Positions 21,210-34,917 of a stretch of 64,000 nucleotides of DNA are shown piece by piece. The notes beneath the pieces are model-generated. The model was not told the origin of the DNA. It saw nothing but the letters and a program-made list of their open reading frames with translations, and did not search any database. Origin of the DNA: Polymyxa betae (taxonomy: Eukaryota; Endomyxa; Phytomyxea; Plasmodiophorida; Plasmodiophoridae); assembly GCA_003693705.1 (NCBI GenBank), contig RBZT01000623.1:1-64000 (forward strand). The letters are read 5' to 3'. Numbering within the stretch: the first letter of the stretch is position 1; each line of letters opens with the position of its first letter. The position numbers were made by a program, and so were the translations under genes.

Positions 21210-22671
21210 GATATCTCTACTAAAATCTAAACACTTAGGACGTCAAATGATATCCAGCGTTCTATTAAGAAGTTGTTTATTATTGAAATTAACGAAGACA
21301 CTCAATGACTAACAAGGGGACCGCGAATCGTGCGCTTTTTTACCTGCCGACACTATTAGATCTTGTCATGATAAACAGGAGCAATAAGAATAAAAAATGT
21401 GTCAGATATTAGGGAGCATTTGACATCAATAACAATCAGTTGAAAGATGGTGATTATGCAAATCATCACAAAAAGGAGAGAACTAGAGTTACGTTACATA
21501 CCTGGATGTTACAGAGCTGAACTATACTGGTGAAAGGCCCAGGATGGAATGCGGAACAAGAGCAATCAAAACAGAAATGGACTGTGAGAACGTCTGAGAA
21601 TCAGATCACCTACGCCTCCAATATTGCCGTCAAATCTGGGTCCGCACTCCGTGGACACAAGTCTTTATATGAAGGCAGCGTTAATGAACCCTGTGCACTG
21701 GTACTGTAGTGGGACAGCAATTAAGGTAGGTAGCAGAGCGCAGCCTCTGAAATCTTAGGGTTAGGGTTTACATCGTTGCCAGACGCAAGTGTTGAGGCAT
21801 GATACCGATACGCGAATTTCGCACTCAAATACCCACTCAAACCTACGCTTACTGTAGAGCTACATAGCTGGCATAAATAATCTGACAACAGAGCTTTGCA
21901 GCTCCGTCATGATCAACTGCACTTGCTTACGTAACCCTAGGGGTCTGGATTGCATATTCATATAAGAGTAAATCTGAGTCAGTGAGTGACTATTGAGCGT
22001 GAGATGAGTGTGTACACACTACAATCTATGTAAAGGATCCGTTTGTTATTCTTATAGCATACCTGTCTATAGTTATTTGCAAAATCCAGAAACATTGAAC
22101 AGCAGCAACAGAAAAAAAGAAGAAATCCAGAAACATTGAAATTACGAAACTAATACAGGTTACAGAACAAACACGAATCAGTCCAATTGCTTTCACAGCC
22201 TAGTAACAAAGAATTGGTCTGCAGCTATACTATTTGGAATGCTCAGCTTTTATCCACAGCGCCCTCTATACCAGTTGAGCAAGTTTATTCATGAATGCCC
22301 ACAATGGCGAGGGGCAATAATGCTCTATTAATCGAAACATGCGGCACCTTCGATGGCAATTGGTTTCCACCAGAGCTGCAATAAAAAAGGTACGGAAATG
22401 GCAGCCGTGATTCGAGTTTAGTTTGGTTATTGCTGCTGACCATAAGACTTGAAAGCGTTAGGTGATCCTTGATCGGTGGCGCGCATTGACGCCATGAAGT
22501 ACCCCCCAGAGACAGACCCATCTGCAACTGATGCTGATGTTGGAAAAGTTGAGAGCGCAGCGGTCTTCATAGATCGTAGTCCTTTGGTGTGAAGAAGGTC
22601 ACCCGAACTGCCGCTGCTTTTTTCAGAATTAGTGAGTTTCTTTAATTTGGATTTTTTTGCTCTTTTCTCAG
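21210..22671. other. Long intergenic region between convergent genes
   Basis: About 1.46 kb between the LSM14 stop and the stop of the first receptor-like gene. It holds TTAGGGTTAGGGTTTA at 21755-21770, AGTTACGTTACAT near 21485, and no convincing coding frame. A segment near 22200-22330 looked faintly like half a tRNA but lacks a T arm. An unannotated RNA gene is possible. Confidence 0.4.
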
Positions 22672-25600
22672 CTATGAATCGTTAATTCCAATAAACAGAT
22701 CCGTCAAATCAGTATTACCGATCATATCAAACAGTGCCTGTTTCCTTGTTTCCAGTTCAGATAACAAACACTTTAGTGTGTAAGCGGCAGTGCCGGCCAA
22801 GCCCACGAAGACCATAATAGTTAATGTTTTTCGTTCCATTTCGTCGGGGCCTGTAGTATTATCACTGGAATCTAAGATTGCTGCCGAGAACAACACTAGA
22901 ATTGTGACTAGGTTCCAAAGCGTTGCTACACGATTTTCTTCTTTCGTCTTATATGGATTAACTACAACACAGGGATAAATTAAGTATAACGGTGTATAAG
23001 AAACCGAGCTCCTTACAAAAGCTGTGCAACAGCAACGTAAGAAACAGTAATGCTAAAATCAAGAACAGCTGCGCGAATTTTCCTTGCACCAGGTTGATTG
23101 TCAAGATGATCTGTAGGTTCCAGTCAGGCTACGGCAGATATAACCCTTTAGCGTATTATACCAAAAGCCGTCGGATCATGTTGATAATCTCCCACCAGAA
23201 AAAACTGGGATTGTATGGACTAATCAGTTCTCCAAAACGATTCGCAAAGGAATCAGTGAATAAGGTACGGGTTCTATACCGAAACCATAAAAGCCCCGAA
23301 AAGCCCAATGGAATGCCGATCTATGATCAAATATATCAATAATTGTGTAGATCAACGTAAACAAGCGAATCTTCCAGACCCCATACAGAGACATCGCAAT
23401 ATATGACGACCAAACGTTCATCTTGTACTCGTCGGAAATACATCTGACCGAAAATTAAGAGAAAAATCAGGATTTAGCGACATGATACTGCTTACGAAAC
23501 GGATGGCTCTCGTTTGAGAAATAATTGACCCCGACCTGCATCTTGACAATTGAACGCATCAGCAGCAGCTGACACCAATAATGTGTATCCGTATAGCAAA
23601 ATAAGGTTGCTGTCGAAGGGCATAAGAATTTGAAATAGGAGGCTAAGCCACCTACGTGGCAAAAATGACCCGATTCTTCAGGTTGGACCTCGGATCCGTT
23701 CCCCAAACGATTCGGCAAAATACGAAATAACAGCAGCTCATTACAACCAAAATCATGAAAGAGATGATGGGCAGCAGCAATTTCAAATGCTGTTTCGTCC
23801 AGCTGTTCACAATTAATAAACAATACTGGCAAAAATGATTATATACTGTACAAGCTCATAGGCACAGCACACTCGGGTCCTGGAAACAGATGGAATGAGT
23901 AAATCTTCCAGATACGTAAACGCGCAACTTACGAAAAAGTTCAATGTTGAAGTTAAGAATAGAGAATACTCTAAGCGACATGTGGGTAACGGGCTACAAG
24001 ACAGAAGTTTCCTTACTGCCAAAGCGCTTGGATCTGACACGATGATATAAGTAACGATGTCAAATAGACAGTATTGACTAAACAGATACCTCAGGCGTCC
24101 AGTTATTCGTCAGCGACGTGGCGAAAACAGCAATGAGTTGCACATTTGACAAGCACAGCCCAATGGCAGAAAGAGGAGCTTTCGACGGCTTGGCGAAAGC
24201 CAGAAAGACTGCACAAAAAGATATGGCAGCCAATACCATTAGAACAATTCCGATAACGTTAGTTCCACAAGCGTGACATTCCTGTTGCAACCTGTAGCTG
24301 ACTCCGTTTATGCAACTGGAACACCGGAACCCACTATCACATGTAAGCACACGCAAAGCGTTCAGCATTTTCGAGATTACGTGTAGAGCTCTTTACAATG
24401 TGTTGTCTCACCGGTTGAAGAGAGGCATGCATCAGACGGGTCGCATTTGTATGCAATATATTTATCCGTCCTGATGTCTACGTAATAGCCGGCTTCGACA
24501 GTAACTATTTGACAAAAGTTTAGCATGGCAAACGAGGCGAATACGGATCTGTACGTGGTTCAACTAATCCGTGTGAGACACATTGAAAACCTGCCAAGCT
24601 CGCTGAGAATCATGAATTAAGTGGGTAAAGCAGCAAACCATCAGGACATAAGTCGCACACATAGCCTTCAGCATCAACGGTGCTGTTATGAAAGTAGCCG
24701 ATATTGCAAAGGCAGGATTTTTGTGACGTCGCTTTGGAGGGGTCAGAAACGGCACTATGCCCTTGACAGGATTTGCATTTAGAAGCGCCTGGAAATATTT
24801 TTAGTCGTCGTCAAGTGCTTCGAAGGCACACCTTCAGAATCAGTATAGCTGATCAGAGAGCATGTGAGGCACTCAGTGGATCTTGCAATCGTGTCCGAGT
24901 AACGCCCGGCGGGACATATCGTACAAGATGTCTTCCCTAAATTCAGCGAATAGTATCCGGCGGGACATGCATCACAGGTGCCGTTCGTTGATGAGTTGCT
25001 GTATCGACCAGCAGCACATGGAGGACAGCTGGATTTATCGGTAGAAGGTCCTGTCCCACTGCTGCACCGGGTACATGATGTCGCGCCAAGTTCGGCGATA
25101 GAACCGGAATCGCTGAAAAAGCTTTCAGCGATAATGTCGCACGCTACCTCAAGTTTACCAAGATTGACAGTCAGCAGAGCCTTGTGTCGCGGAATATGAT
25201 CCTGCTGGGCAGGACGAGCACATATCTCCATTTTTTGAGAACGAACCAGCCTGGCACGGCATGCAGCTTGCTTGACCCCGATCCGGCATCGTCCCGTCTG
25301 GGCTGCATTCGTAAAGAAATGAAATTCAAAGCAGACCAACAGCTTACCATTTAATACAACTTGTTGCGCCTTGTTGACTAACCATACCAAATGGGCACGT
25401 TAAACAGGTTACGTTTGCGTAAGTTCCAGCAGGACAGGTCTGACAGCTAGAAGAACCTTTCGAGGAAACAGAGCCTGATTGACTTTCAAACGATTGTTAG
25501 CATTGGACTGTTGGCCGGGCTACAGAATACCATGGAAGGCATTTGTTCGTTTTGATGGGAACGTATGTTCCAGCATCGCTAGCATGAGTATTAACAAACG

Positions 25601-28600
25601 ATTTCGAACGTTGATTTTTGGTACCATTCGATGCAGCTTGACAGATCAGAAGCTGATATGGATCCATCCGGGCTGTAATCAATTTTCAAGATTTCAACCA
25701 CGCCATGGATTAGAGACAGACCATTGTGTGCACTTGCTTGCCTTCGCGACACTCATGGTTCCAGCTGGGCATTGCGTGCAAGTAGAAGTCTCTGCGAATC
25801 TGCCTGATGGACAAGACGTACAGCTGGCCTGGCCGGCTTCCGCCACCCACCCAGCATCACTGTAATGCTGTCGTCATTGCCAGCACCATTTCATTAGTAG
25901 ACTGACCATGTCTGGCACGAGGATGCCCCGTCCCTAGTAGCAAATCTTCCAGATGGACATGCAGTACACGTTACGGACCTCTGGTCTTTGGCGAATCTTC
26001 CTGCTGGGCATAACAAGCACTGAGAAACGCCCGTCGCATTTGCAAATCTGCCAGCGTCGCTAATACTTTGTTAGAGAGAAAGAGGTTGGCGATGGGGTAT
26101 GGATTCACCATGGCTGACAAGTAGAAGAGCCCGTGCTGGAAGCGAAGGTTCCAGGTTGGCATGCAGAGCATCCTATGGAGCCAGAACTGGTTGTGAACCT
26201 CCCTGCTTGGCAGGGCAAACACTGGGAGAGACCGGTGGCGTTCGAGAATCTGCCAACGTCGCTAACGTAGGCGCTTAACAGTGAGATGAATGTAAATTCT
26301 GGCGCATCGTACCATAAACGACACGTGGAGGCATTGAATGCGCTTGAAGCCGTACCAAGCCAGCAGTTCGAACAACTTGTGACGTTCGCGAATCTCCCAG
26401 ACCCACATCCTTGACAGTATGAGCTGTCGACAGATGGGATAGTTCCACTAGGGCTAAAGGGCAACGTCAATTTCTGCAAAGTGGTACTTCAGGATGGATT
26501 CGTACCATGATGAGCAAAGGGCGGATTTCGCAGTTGAGTATAATCCTTTCGCACTGAGTAATTGGTCAGCTTAACAGGCAACATCTGGGATTTGACAGAT
26601 ACCAGCTTGAACAAGAACTCTGCCCAACGTTAGAATAAGTCCCACCAGGACAAACGGTGCAATTGAAAGAAGCAGGCACGGGTGAATACGTCCCAGCTGA
26701 GCATCTTGTACAATTTCCATTGATTTTACTGCTATAAGTACCTGTCCATGCATTACAAGACAAGTTATATGGGTTCAGGGCTGATTTTAACCTGCTGTGC
26801 AATCAACGCAGGCGTTCGATTGTATGCCGGTTCCAAATGGGCAGTAGCATGATCCCCAGGGATCGCCGGCATATGATGCTACGGCAACAGCTCCTGGCAT
26901 GCATTTCCGGCAACCGGTTCCTGTTCTAGCAATTTCGCACGAGCACGACGTTTGGGAAAAGCCCACAATTCCATGACCAGAGCATGGCTTTGGAGGGAAT
27001 TGGACAGAATCGAAATTGGATCCGACATTGCAGTAGTTGGTTGGATCTATCGCACTGACCGTTGACAAAGAAAACGAAGTTGCACTTGGCTGTGAAGATT
27101 CGTTCTTGAACCGAATTGCAGCCAGCAATAGATTAAAGGAATCCGGGAGAGGCATGTCGTATTTACAGGAAGATGCAAAAGGAATATCAGGACCCATAAA
27201 GAATCCGGCTTGTTCGAACTCGAATACAAAGTGTTGAAGTGACGATGACCTAGTTGCCGAATCAACTGTGAGCTAAATGATACAGTCAACTTCAAAGAAA
27301 AAAATCTGTTTTGAGTGACTTTACTGTAAACGTTGTGGATGATCCGAATAGTAACGTTCCCGAAACCACCGCGGAAACAGACACAGAATGCCATGAAGGA
27401 GGCGACGAAAAAGATATCGGACCGAGTAGTGTAACACCTGAACTTTCTGGACAGATAGCGCTTGCAGTGCTTTTGGCGATTACGGCGACCACCTACAAGC
27501 CTCGTATTAACATTCACAGTGCCTTAGTCGAGGATTGCATTACCGATGACTTGGTTCCTATATCAGAAACCTGCCGGCCCCACCAGATTGTGAGGGAAGC
27601 TCCGCTAACTGTTCGAATCTGAAATATTGGGATATAGGTTTCGACTTGGGTTGCTGGTGCATTATCAACATTGAGCCGCATGTAAACCCAGAAAAACGAT
27701 AAACTGATTAGGCCGCGAGAATAGCCCAGTGTGGCATTATAGGTTGGAATTACAGGACCTGTTGCTATTAGTCTTCCAGAGTCCGAGTTTGAATCCTGCG
27801 ATGAGCGAAGTGGATCCTTGGCATCCAAATAATATCGGTAATTGCTTTTCTCAATGTAAGCCGGATTTTGAGTACTCTCGGGAATCATTCGGTATAGAGA
27901 TTTCACAGCGGAGTCGGAGATCGCTCGATCATAAACACGAAGATTGAATATGGAAGCATTTGCATCGGCAGATTTAGAACCTATGGCTGCTGACATGATT
28001 AAGTTCGGTTGCCAAGGATCACATGATAGCGACTGAGAGAAGACCGAGGTCGTATTGGACCAGACCTGATATGACATCAACAAGCTGGGATACAGTATTA
28101 GAGCTCGTTCTTTACCTTCACGGTGAAAGTGTTGTCAGGATTCGTTGCGAATGCAACAGATAACATTGTCCAGTATCCTAGCACTCCTTGGACATTCACA
28201 CGAACTGAGCATGAAAGGTATTTGAAGCCGACTTGCATCTTTGTTGAGATGAATCCTATGTGAATTCGAAAAAGAAACTCCATTTTCAGTTACCTGTTTC
28301 TGGTTAGCATCGAAACTGTATGAGAACAGCAGCATATTAGAGAACGACGGTCGGACAACATTCCATTCCAGCCAGGCTGTGGGAGTCGAAATGCAGGACG
28401 TGGAGCTAGCGTCAAGACACAGCGTTCGAAACCAGGCTGAAAGAGAAAAATCTGCCTTGGATTTCCATAGAGAAGGCAACTGTAGCAGCGGATCTGGGTA
28501 CTTCAGTGATATATTTGGTTCCACAAGGGGCCCTAATGCCATCAGAAGTCCATCTGCAGGGCAGACTTCATATGCTGGGGAGCAATCCCAGATAGTCTCG

Positions 28601-28665
28601 CTGTAAGCAACAGTTAGGTTCGCAGCAATCACCAAAATGATGGCCCTAATAGCCAGGAAACGCAT
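22672..28665 (-). CDS. Large receptor-like protein A: LamG-like, GCC2/GCC3 repeats, multi-pass C-terminus
   Basis: A multi-exon minus-strand gene; exons are separated by introns of about 45-60 nt that I did not resolve one by one. It opens with a signal peptide (MRFLAIRAIILVIAANLTVA), then a concanavalin/LamG-like segment (YPDPLLQLPSLWKSKADFSL). An EGF-like stretch follows (CYCPFGTGIQSNACVDCTAG, about 26.9 kb), then many ephrin-receptor-like cysteine repeats between about 26.8 and 24.8 kb (CPAGRYSDTIARSTECLTC, CQAGRFTTSSGSIGCSACQ). From about 24.4 kb on come several membrane helices with PSKAPLSAIGLCLSNVQLIA and NPYKTKEENRVATLWNLV, and a short tail ending GINDS. The likely product exceeds 1,500 residues. 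Proteins of this layout occur in many protists, presumably as surface receptors or channels; ligand and function are unknown. It is the downstream tandem copy of protein B. Confidence 0.75.
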
Positions 28666-28849
28666 AAGATGGGCCGTGGAGCCGATTGCTGAACGAGATT
28701 GTCCTGCGTGCAAGCCAACACAGACTGGAAGCAATCATCCTTTCATTCACTTCACAGTTTATTTACCGTTATCCCCTGGAAATTCCCTGCTCAGTATAAA
28801 CTTCAAAAGTCCATGTTCTCTTGGTTTTCAGGCTGTGGCTCCGATTCGT

Positions 28850-31800
28850 CTAGTTCTCAATGAGATGCAAGTTTGGAATTCTGGGGATTTTCTTACCAAT
28901 GAATGAAAGAGCTTCAACTTCAACCTGTTCCCCATCTTTAGCAGAATTATGCGTGTTACTTGTCTTAAAGCTTCCGACTTTTTGAACAGGCAGAACAGCG
29001 CTCGTTGAAGGATTTCTGACTACTGGATCATAATATTGAGCTGCAACCGATCTAGCAGTTGGCCCAACAACAACGGGATAATCGCGTTTGAACTCATGAC
29101 CTTCAAATGCAGCATTAAAGCCTCCTCCATGATCCGATACAAAGAATGAGGTGTCCGTTAAATCTTGATTCACTGAGACGATTTCAATATGTCAAGTATA
29201 TGTTCGGATATGTTCAGAGCCTACCGAAATCAGAGACCACAGTTTTTGCAGGCTTACCAGCTCGAATTTGGATCTCAGTCCAAACGGTATAGAATGAATA
29301 CAAAATCGTTAGCAGGAGCGAAACAAAGATCATGATCTCAAGCGTGAAACCCTCGGAACCGGATTGAGCACCACCAGCTTCTAACACTCCGGCTGAGAAG
29401 AGGATTAAAATGGCAACGATATTCCACATAATAGACAATCTATTCTCTTCCAAAGTTCGGTATGGATAGCAAAAGATTTGAAACACCATCGCGGCAAATA
29501 ATAGTGAAAGAACAACGAAGAGTTGCATATATATGCTTTGAAGCACGTTGGTCGCCAATACAACCTAAATCCATAATATTACTGAAACCCAACTAAGCAG
29601 AGATTGTATGTTAGAAACTATTACAAGCAATTTCCGAAGAAGGTTGACAATTTCCCACCAGAAGCAACTGGCATTATATGGAGAAGTCAATGCCCCGAAG
29701 GATCGCTGAAATTTGGCAGTAAATAAGGTAGAGTTATTATAATGGAACAGCAAGACGGCGGTGATAACAATCGGGATTACAGACTAGGATGTAAGTTAAA
29801 TCATTGTGGTTGAATAACTCGCAGGATACCGCATAGGCAGCGAAAACCAGCATTGACGTCCCAACGTGGTCGTAATAATCAGCACCAGAGCATCTATAAT
29901 CAATTAAGATAGCGATTGAAAGTGGTAATAAAACACACTCTATCGAAGGATCTTGTTTCATGAAATATCGCCCTGCACCAACATCTTCACAGCTTAGGGG
30001 ACCAGTTGCAGTCGCAATAGCAATTGTGTACCCGTGCAGCATCAGAATGATACTGTACATAATTTTAAAACGCCCATTAAACATTTTAGCCGTCATCCTA
30101 CCAAGCGAAAATGAAACGATGTTTGGATTCTTCTTTTAGTTCATTAGCTGCCTCACCTTGCCTCTAATTGATTTTCAATAAAACAAAAACATTCCAGTGA
30201 AAATTACTTACAAATAATAAGGATGTAGCATTGTACGTATACCTAGCTATACTCAAAGCGAACAGAATGACAAGCGCTACTAGAGGTAGGAAGAACTGGA
30301 CTTGTTGTCTTCGCCAGCTACAAAGCATTCAGCAAGTGAAGGTTACGAACTGTTTTTGATGCTTACTAATCCATACCAAGACTGCACTCGGGCCCTAAGC
30401 AGAACGTCATTCAAAATTCAGAAATTACAAGATCTGAGCATACGGAACATGTTGATATTGAGGTTTAGAATAGAAATAGTCCTATGAAGTCTCAGATAAC
30501 AATAATGCAGCCGTTAACTATGATTTAGAGTACCCGAAAGACGATGACACCTGTAAAGAGTAAATCAGAAATGTCACAGAGAACTGTTGTAAGACGTTAC
30601 TGAGGAGTTCCAACGGTTGGAAACGGACAATCCGAAAACGGAAATTAGCTGGAGATTACTGAGCGATATTCCAATTGAGCTAAGCGGATGCTTCGAGGGC
30701 TGGGCAATCTGTAATATCAAGGAACATCCAAGAATGAGCAAAATGACGAGCGCAATGGGTCCCAGAGCACCCGAGCCACATTCGATGCATTTAGTTCCAT
30801 AGCGATAATATTCACTGAGACAAGCAGAGCAACGATATCCCCTGGAAAAGTAATCTCAGTTCAATTCACGAAAATGCAGAAAGTGCTTTTTACTCGTAAC
30901 CAGTTGCACATTGAGTCGAATTATTTTCTTGGGTAACTACACATGCCTGCTCGGGAGTGCATTTCAATGCCACATATGGCTGTCTCAAATCTCTGTAATA
31001 TCCAGGGAAAAGACCTGCAAAATGGTTAAACACTAGTTTTTCCAACCATTATGTAGCAGGGATCTATAGACCTGGGTAACTAACCCCTGGGCTCGTGCAA
31101 ACATATTCTAGACAGAAGAGTTGAATGTAATTATTATAACAGTCAAGAAACCAGCAGACCTGCTGGACATAAATCGCATATATATCCCCTAGAATCAGCG
31201 GTCCTATTATGGAAATAGTCTGGTCGGCAAAGGCAGGAATCTTGAGATGTACTCCCCAGATTTGTTGCGGAGCTGTTTGCCTGACAGGACGTACAATTGC
31301 TCGAACCTGTTGCCTGGTTAGTAACTCGAGCATCTAACAGCAACAGCATTAGGTACCGAGTTTACTGCTAAAAGTATTGGTGGGACAGTAATTGCATTTA
31401 GTGCTTGTAGAATCGGCAGTATATGAGCCAATGGGACATTGAATGCAATCGGTTTGCCCTGTCGCATCAGCATATCTTCCCGGTTGACAATCTGAACATA
31501 TTGCAGAAGCAGAACGAGAGCTGTATTGCCCAACTGGACAATAGACGCATGCAGTCTGATCAGTGTTCGGATAGGTCCCTGCTTGACATGCTGCGCATGA
31601 GCGACCGCTAGGCAATGATACGTATCCCGATTCGCTGAGTTTACATAAGATCTTTAATTAGCTTTGCAATAGCAGGCTTATTTACCACTGAAAGCAAGAT
31701 GATGATCCTGTTTGATTGGAAAAGTACCCTCTAGGACAAGGCATGCACTGGATGTTGTCGCTTGTAAAAGTCCCTTCATCACATGCAACACAGGTGGTTC

Positions 31801-34233
31801 TGTTAGCTACAGAAACCTGTCCTGATGGGCTATTTCTACATCAGCACGCAGCGGCCTGTACAGAGATTCTATCTCACCACGCTTGGCATGAAGAAGCGTT
31901 TCCTTGACGATATCTGCCAAAGCTGCAAAGAGCACATGTACCTGAAATATGATCGGCATAAGTCCCATCTGAACAAGAAATGCAGCTGCTGTGATCAGTA
32001 TTTGGCATAGTTCCGGTTGGACTGCAGTCTCATATCAATATCGAAATAGGAATTGGCATGCAAAACACCATTGGGTACAAATGGAAGACCCTGGGGCACT
32101 AACTTGGCCGGAGGGGCATGCAATGCAGCTTGTTAAAGTTGAATAATTCCCGGCAGGGCAAGTGTCGCATGATTTGCTGCCGGTTGTCGAAGAATACGTC
32201 CCAGGGGAACAGCTAACGCACACGCCTCGACGGGAATCGGTATATGTGCCTGTAGGACAGAGACCACATTGGGTGCGATTAGCGTAAACCGCATTTGGAA
32301 GGGAGCAAGCTACACATATGCTATTCGCTTGGGATGTATAGTATCCTAGGCAGAATTAGAAAGTTAACAGCAAAACGAATTTAGATTACCATCTGCACAT
32401 GCGTCACATGTCTCAGTTGAAGTGGACAAGCCATATCCGGGAGGACAATCACAGCTGTAATAAGGATCGCCAACCGCGTCAACTGCTTCAAAGTTGGTGC
32501 CGCATTTACGACAATTGCCGGGTTCTCTGTCGTAATCGCACGAACATGTTCCATTGGCAAAAGCAGTACCTCGACCATAGCACAGTGGGGGAGGAAAAAG
32601 CGATGCATCTCCATTCGCACCGATAGTGCACTCTTGGTCAAATGTGATCGCTTTCGCTTTAGCCTGTTCGCTCAAAAAATCAAAGGTGCTGTCGGTAAAC
32701 TCCTTGACCCGTAGCTGGCGAAGCAAGAAAGTGAGCGGTGGCGCCGACCTTGTGCAGGCGGTCGCATTCACTACGAAGAAAACCTTGTCGTAAATTGATG
32801 TGTATGCGACTAGAGCGCTATTCGAACAAGAGGCAGCGTTGTCAACACAAATCTGAACGAGTTTTTAAAGACAGGACAATGTAAGAGAAATCAGTTATCT
32901 CACCGTCCAGATACGTCTGGTGGAATTCGTCGTGGGTGCCTTACTACCAATGAAGATATGATGATATTGATTATCGGCTGGCAGGCGAGTAGAAAGCGTG
33001 TTCACCATCGAGCAGATTGGAGTATCTTCAAAATGCTCCAACACTATCTGAGGTAAGCACTGTTATTGACTGTCATTGATAAGCAATGTTGTTCCTAAAC
33101 CGTTGTGATATCCTGAATTTGCTGAATCCAAGTATTAACTCTGTATCCTTTCATAGTGCCCAGGATTTGAAGAACACCTTTCGAGTACGAGCCTGATAAA
33201 ACGGGCGTGTCTAATTTGATCCAGAATGATATCCAAAAGCTAAGACTCGGAGGCAGAAGAAATTGTTGACGGCCTTGATTAAATTGCTGGTCGAGATTAA
33301 GAGCAGAAGTGACTGTAGGTCTTATAGGTCCATCGAGGAGAAGCTCACCGTTGCCCATTGTCGAAGTGGTCGTCCTGATGGTATCATTTGAAGAGCGATA
33401 AAATCTGAATCCGATTTTGCTGGTAGCGGAAGGGATAGTGGATTTTGGGTGGTTTTGGAAAAGAATTGACGGCGTAGTGCCAGGGAACGGACTGTCATAT
33501 AGTCGAAGATTATACATTAGAAGATCATGTGAGCTATTCGAAAGCGGTTGCAACCAAACCGAGGTCGAGTTCGATAAACCTGTAAACGGAGCTGAATTGC
33601 AGTTCGTACCCGAAAGCGAGGACCCAGAATCCGTTCCGTTAATCTTGAACTACCAGCATGAATAAATAGGATGTAAACGTCCACCATTCTGTTTCGATCT
33701 TACAGTCGGATAACCAGTTTGATCGAACGACAAAGAAAGCAAAATCCAATACTTGAAGTCGGTTGGGAGATAAAATGGAATCTCCAATCTGCAATTTGAC
33801 TGTGAACTTGATACTGAAAATTCGCTCCCAAATGTAGCCTGATAAGATGTCTTTTTTCTAATAGCACTGAATTCCGTTTCGAACTTACTGTATGCGTCTC
33901 AGAATCATACGAAAATTGAAAAGCTAATTGGGTATTGGTTGATGACGAATTGAAAACCAAAAAACTTTGCCGATAAACCGACAATGCTGGGGTTTGTGCC
34001 CTCGCTTTCAACCAAAAAGCAATAGAAATTGCAGGGCTATTAACAATTGAGGGAAGTTGAAGGATTGGGTCAGGATAAGCTAGACGAGAAGCTTGGTTTT
34101 GTATCTGCACAGGCCCATAGACCGCTGTCAGACCATCAACTGGTGCTGAGTTATAAATTTCAGAGCAAGGAATATTGCTGGATGAATTCACAGATAGTAG
34201 CAATATAGGCAACAATGCCAACCAGAAAGCCAT
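28850..34233 (-). CDS. Large receptor-like protein B, tandem paralogue of A
   Basis: Same strand and layout as protein A; its stop (28850) is 185 bp before the start of A. The signal peptide is MAFWLALLPILLLSVNSS. The LamG-like part shares the pattern P.DGL..A.GP and YPDP.LQLPS with A (here YPDPILQLPSIVNSPAISIA). An EGF-like block follows (CDCPPGYGLSTSTETCDACA, about 32.4 kb), then cysteine repeats (CSPGTYSSTTGSKSCDTCPA, CPVGQYSSRSASAICSDCQP) to about 31 kb. The membrane region includes PSKHPLSSIGISLSNLQLIS, FWWEIVNLLRKLLVIV and NRLSIMWNIVAILILFSAGV. Unlike A, it carries an extra cytosolic tail of about 110 residues (29173-28850). Individual exon borders are approximate. The FWWE..LLRKLL helix pattern is common to multi-pass C-termini of protist GCC-repeat proteins. 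Confidence 0.77.
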
Positions 34234-34917
34234 GTGTTGCTTAATGGCTTCGAGATCGTTATCGTACTTGAGTACTTAGATAGCACATAACGCCTTTAGG
34301 TTGCATTTCAGTAAGGGATTGTGAAATCATGCTTGGGCAATGCAAGGAATGAACAGGCCCAACTGTTGCAATATTCTGATAGAAATCTTGCTTTAAGGAT
34401 TTCAGTGTTGCACTGATGCAAATCGGCCGAAACAGAAGACGTTGATGACGAAGAGAAAGTCGCAACGGTAAAAAACTTCCTATTTACTAGATTAACAGGC
34501 CGGGAACATTTCTAGAACGCTACCTGTCATACATTGTTATACGATCATGCATAATAGACCTGACATCTGAGAAGAATTTGCTGAGGGTAAGCTTCAAAGA
34601 GCGATACCCTCATCTTACACAACACAAAGCGATCGAAATCTATAGGAATGAGGCTAAACCAGATTGGTAGAAACTTTGTATGTAGAGATTTTCTGTCCAC
34701 AGAACCTGTATAGCCTGCAGAAGAGTGTCATCCATCACCTCGACGCAGGATTTATCTTCATTCCGACACCAAAGTCTCAGGTTCAGACCTGAGACATTCG
34801 GGAACCACTCTTCGATGGAATGCCTCATTGGGTAAGAGAAAGAGACGAAAATCTTAAATACTGTAACTTTACTAAATCGGGCCGCAATCACAACACATGA
34901 CATGTCCCCCTTTGCTA
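34234..34917. other. Intergenic region containing part of a duplicated segment
   Basis: Between receptor B and the MYND gene. Its right end (about 34825-34917) is an imperfect copy of the last intron and exon end of the MYND gene. Frames at 34640-34930 on the minus strand have no recognisable similarity and may be a decayed duplicate of that end. Confidence 0.35.

Noticed and set aside
22200-22330. tRNA-like segment with a D-arm-like sequence on the minus strand
   Set aside because: No T arm (GGTTCRANYCC-like) and no acceptor stem pairing could be found.
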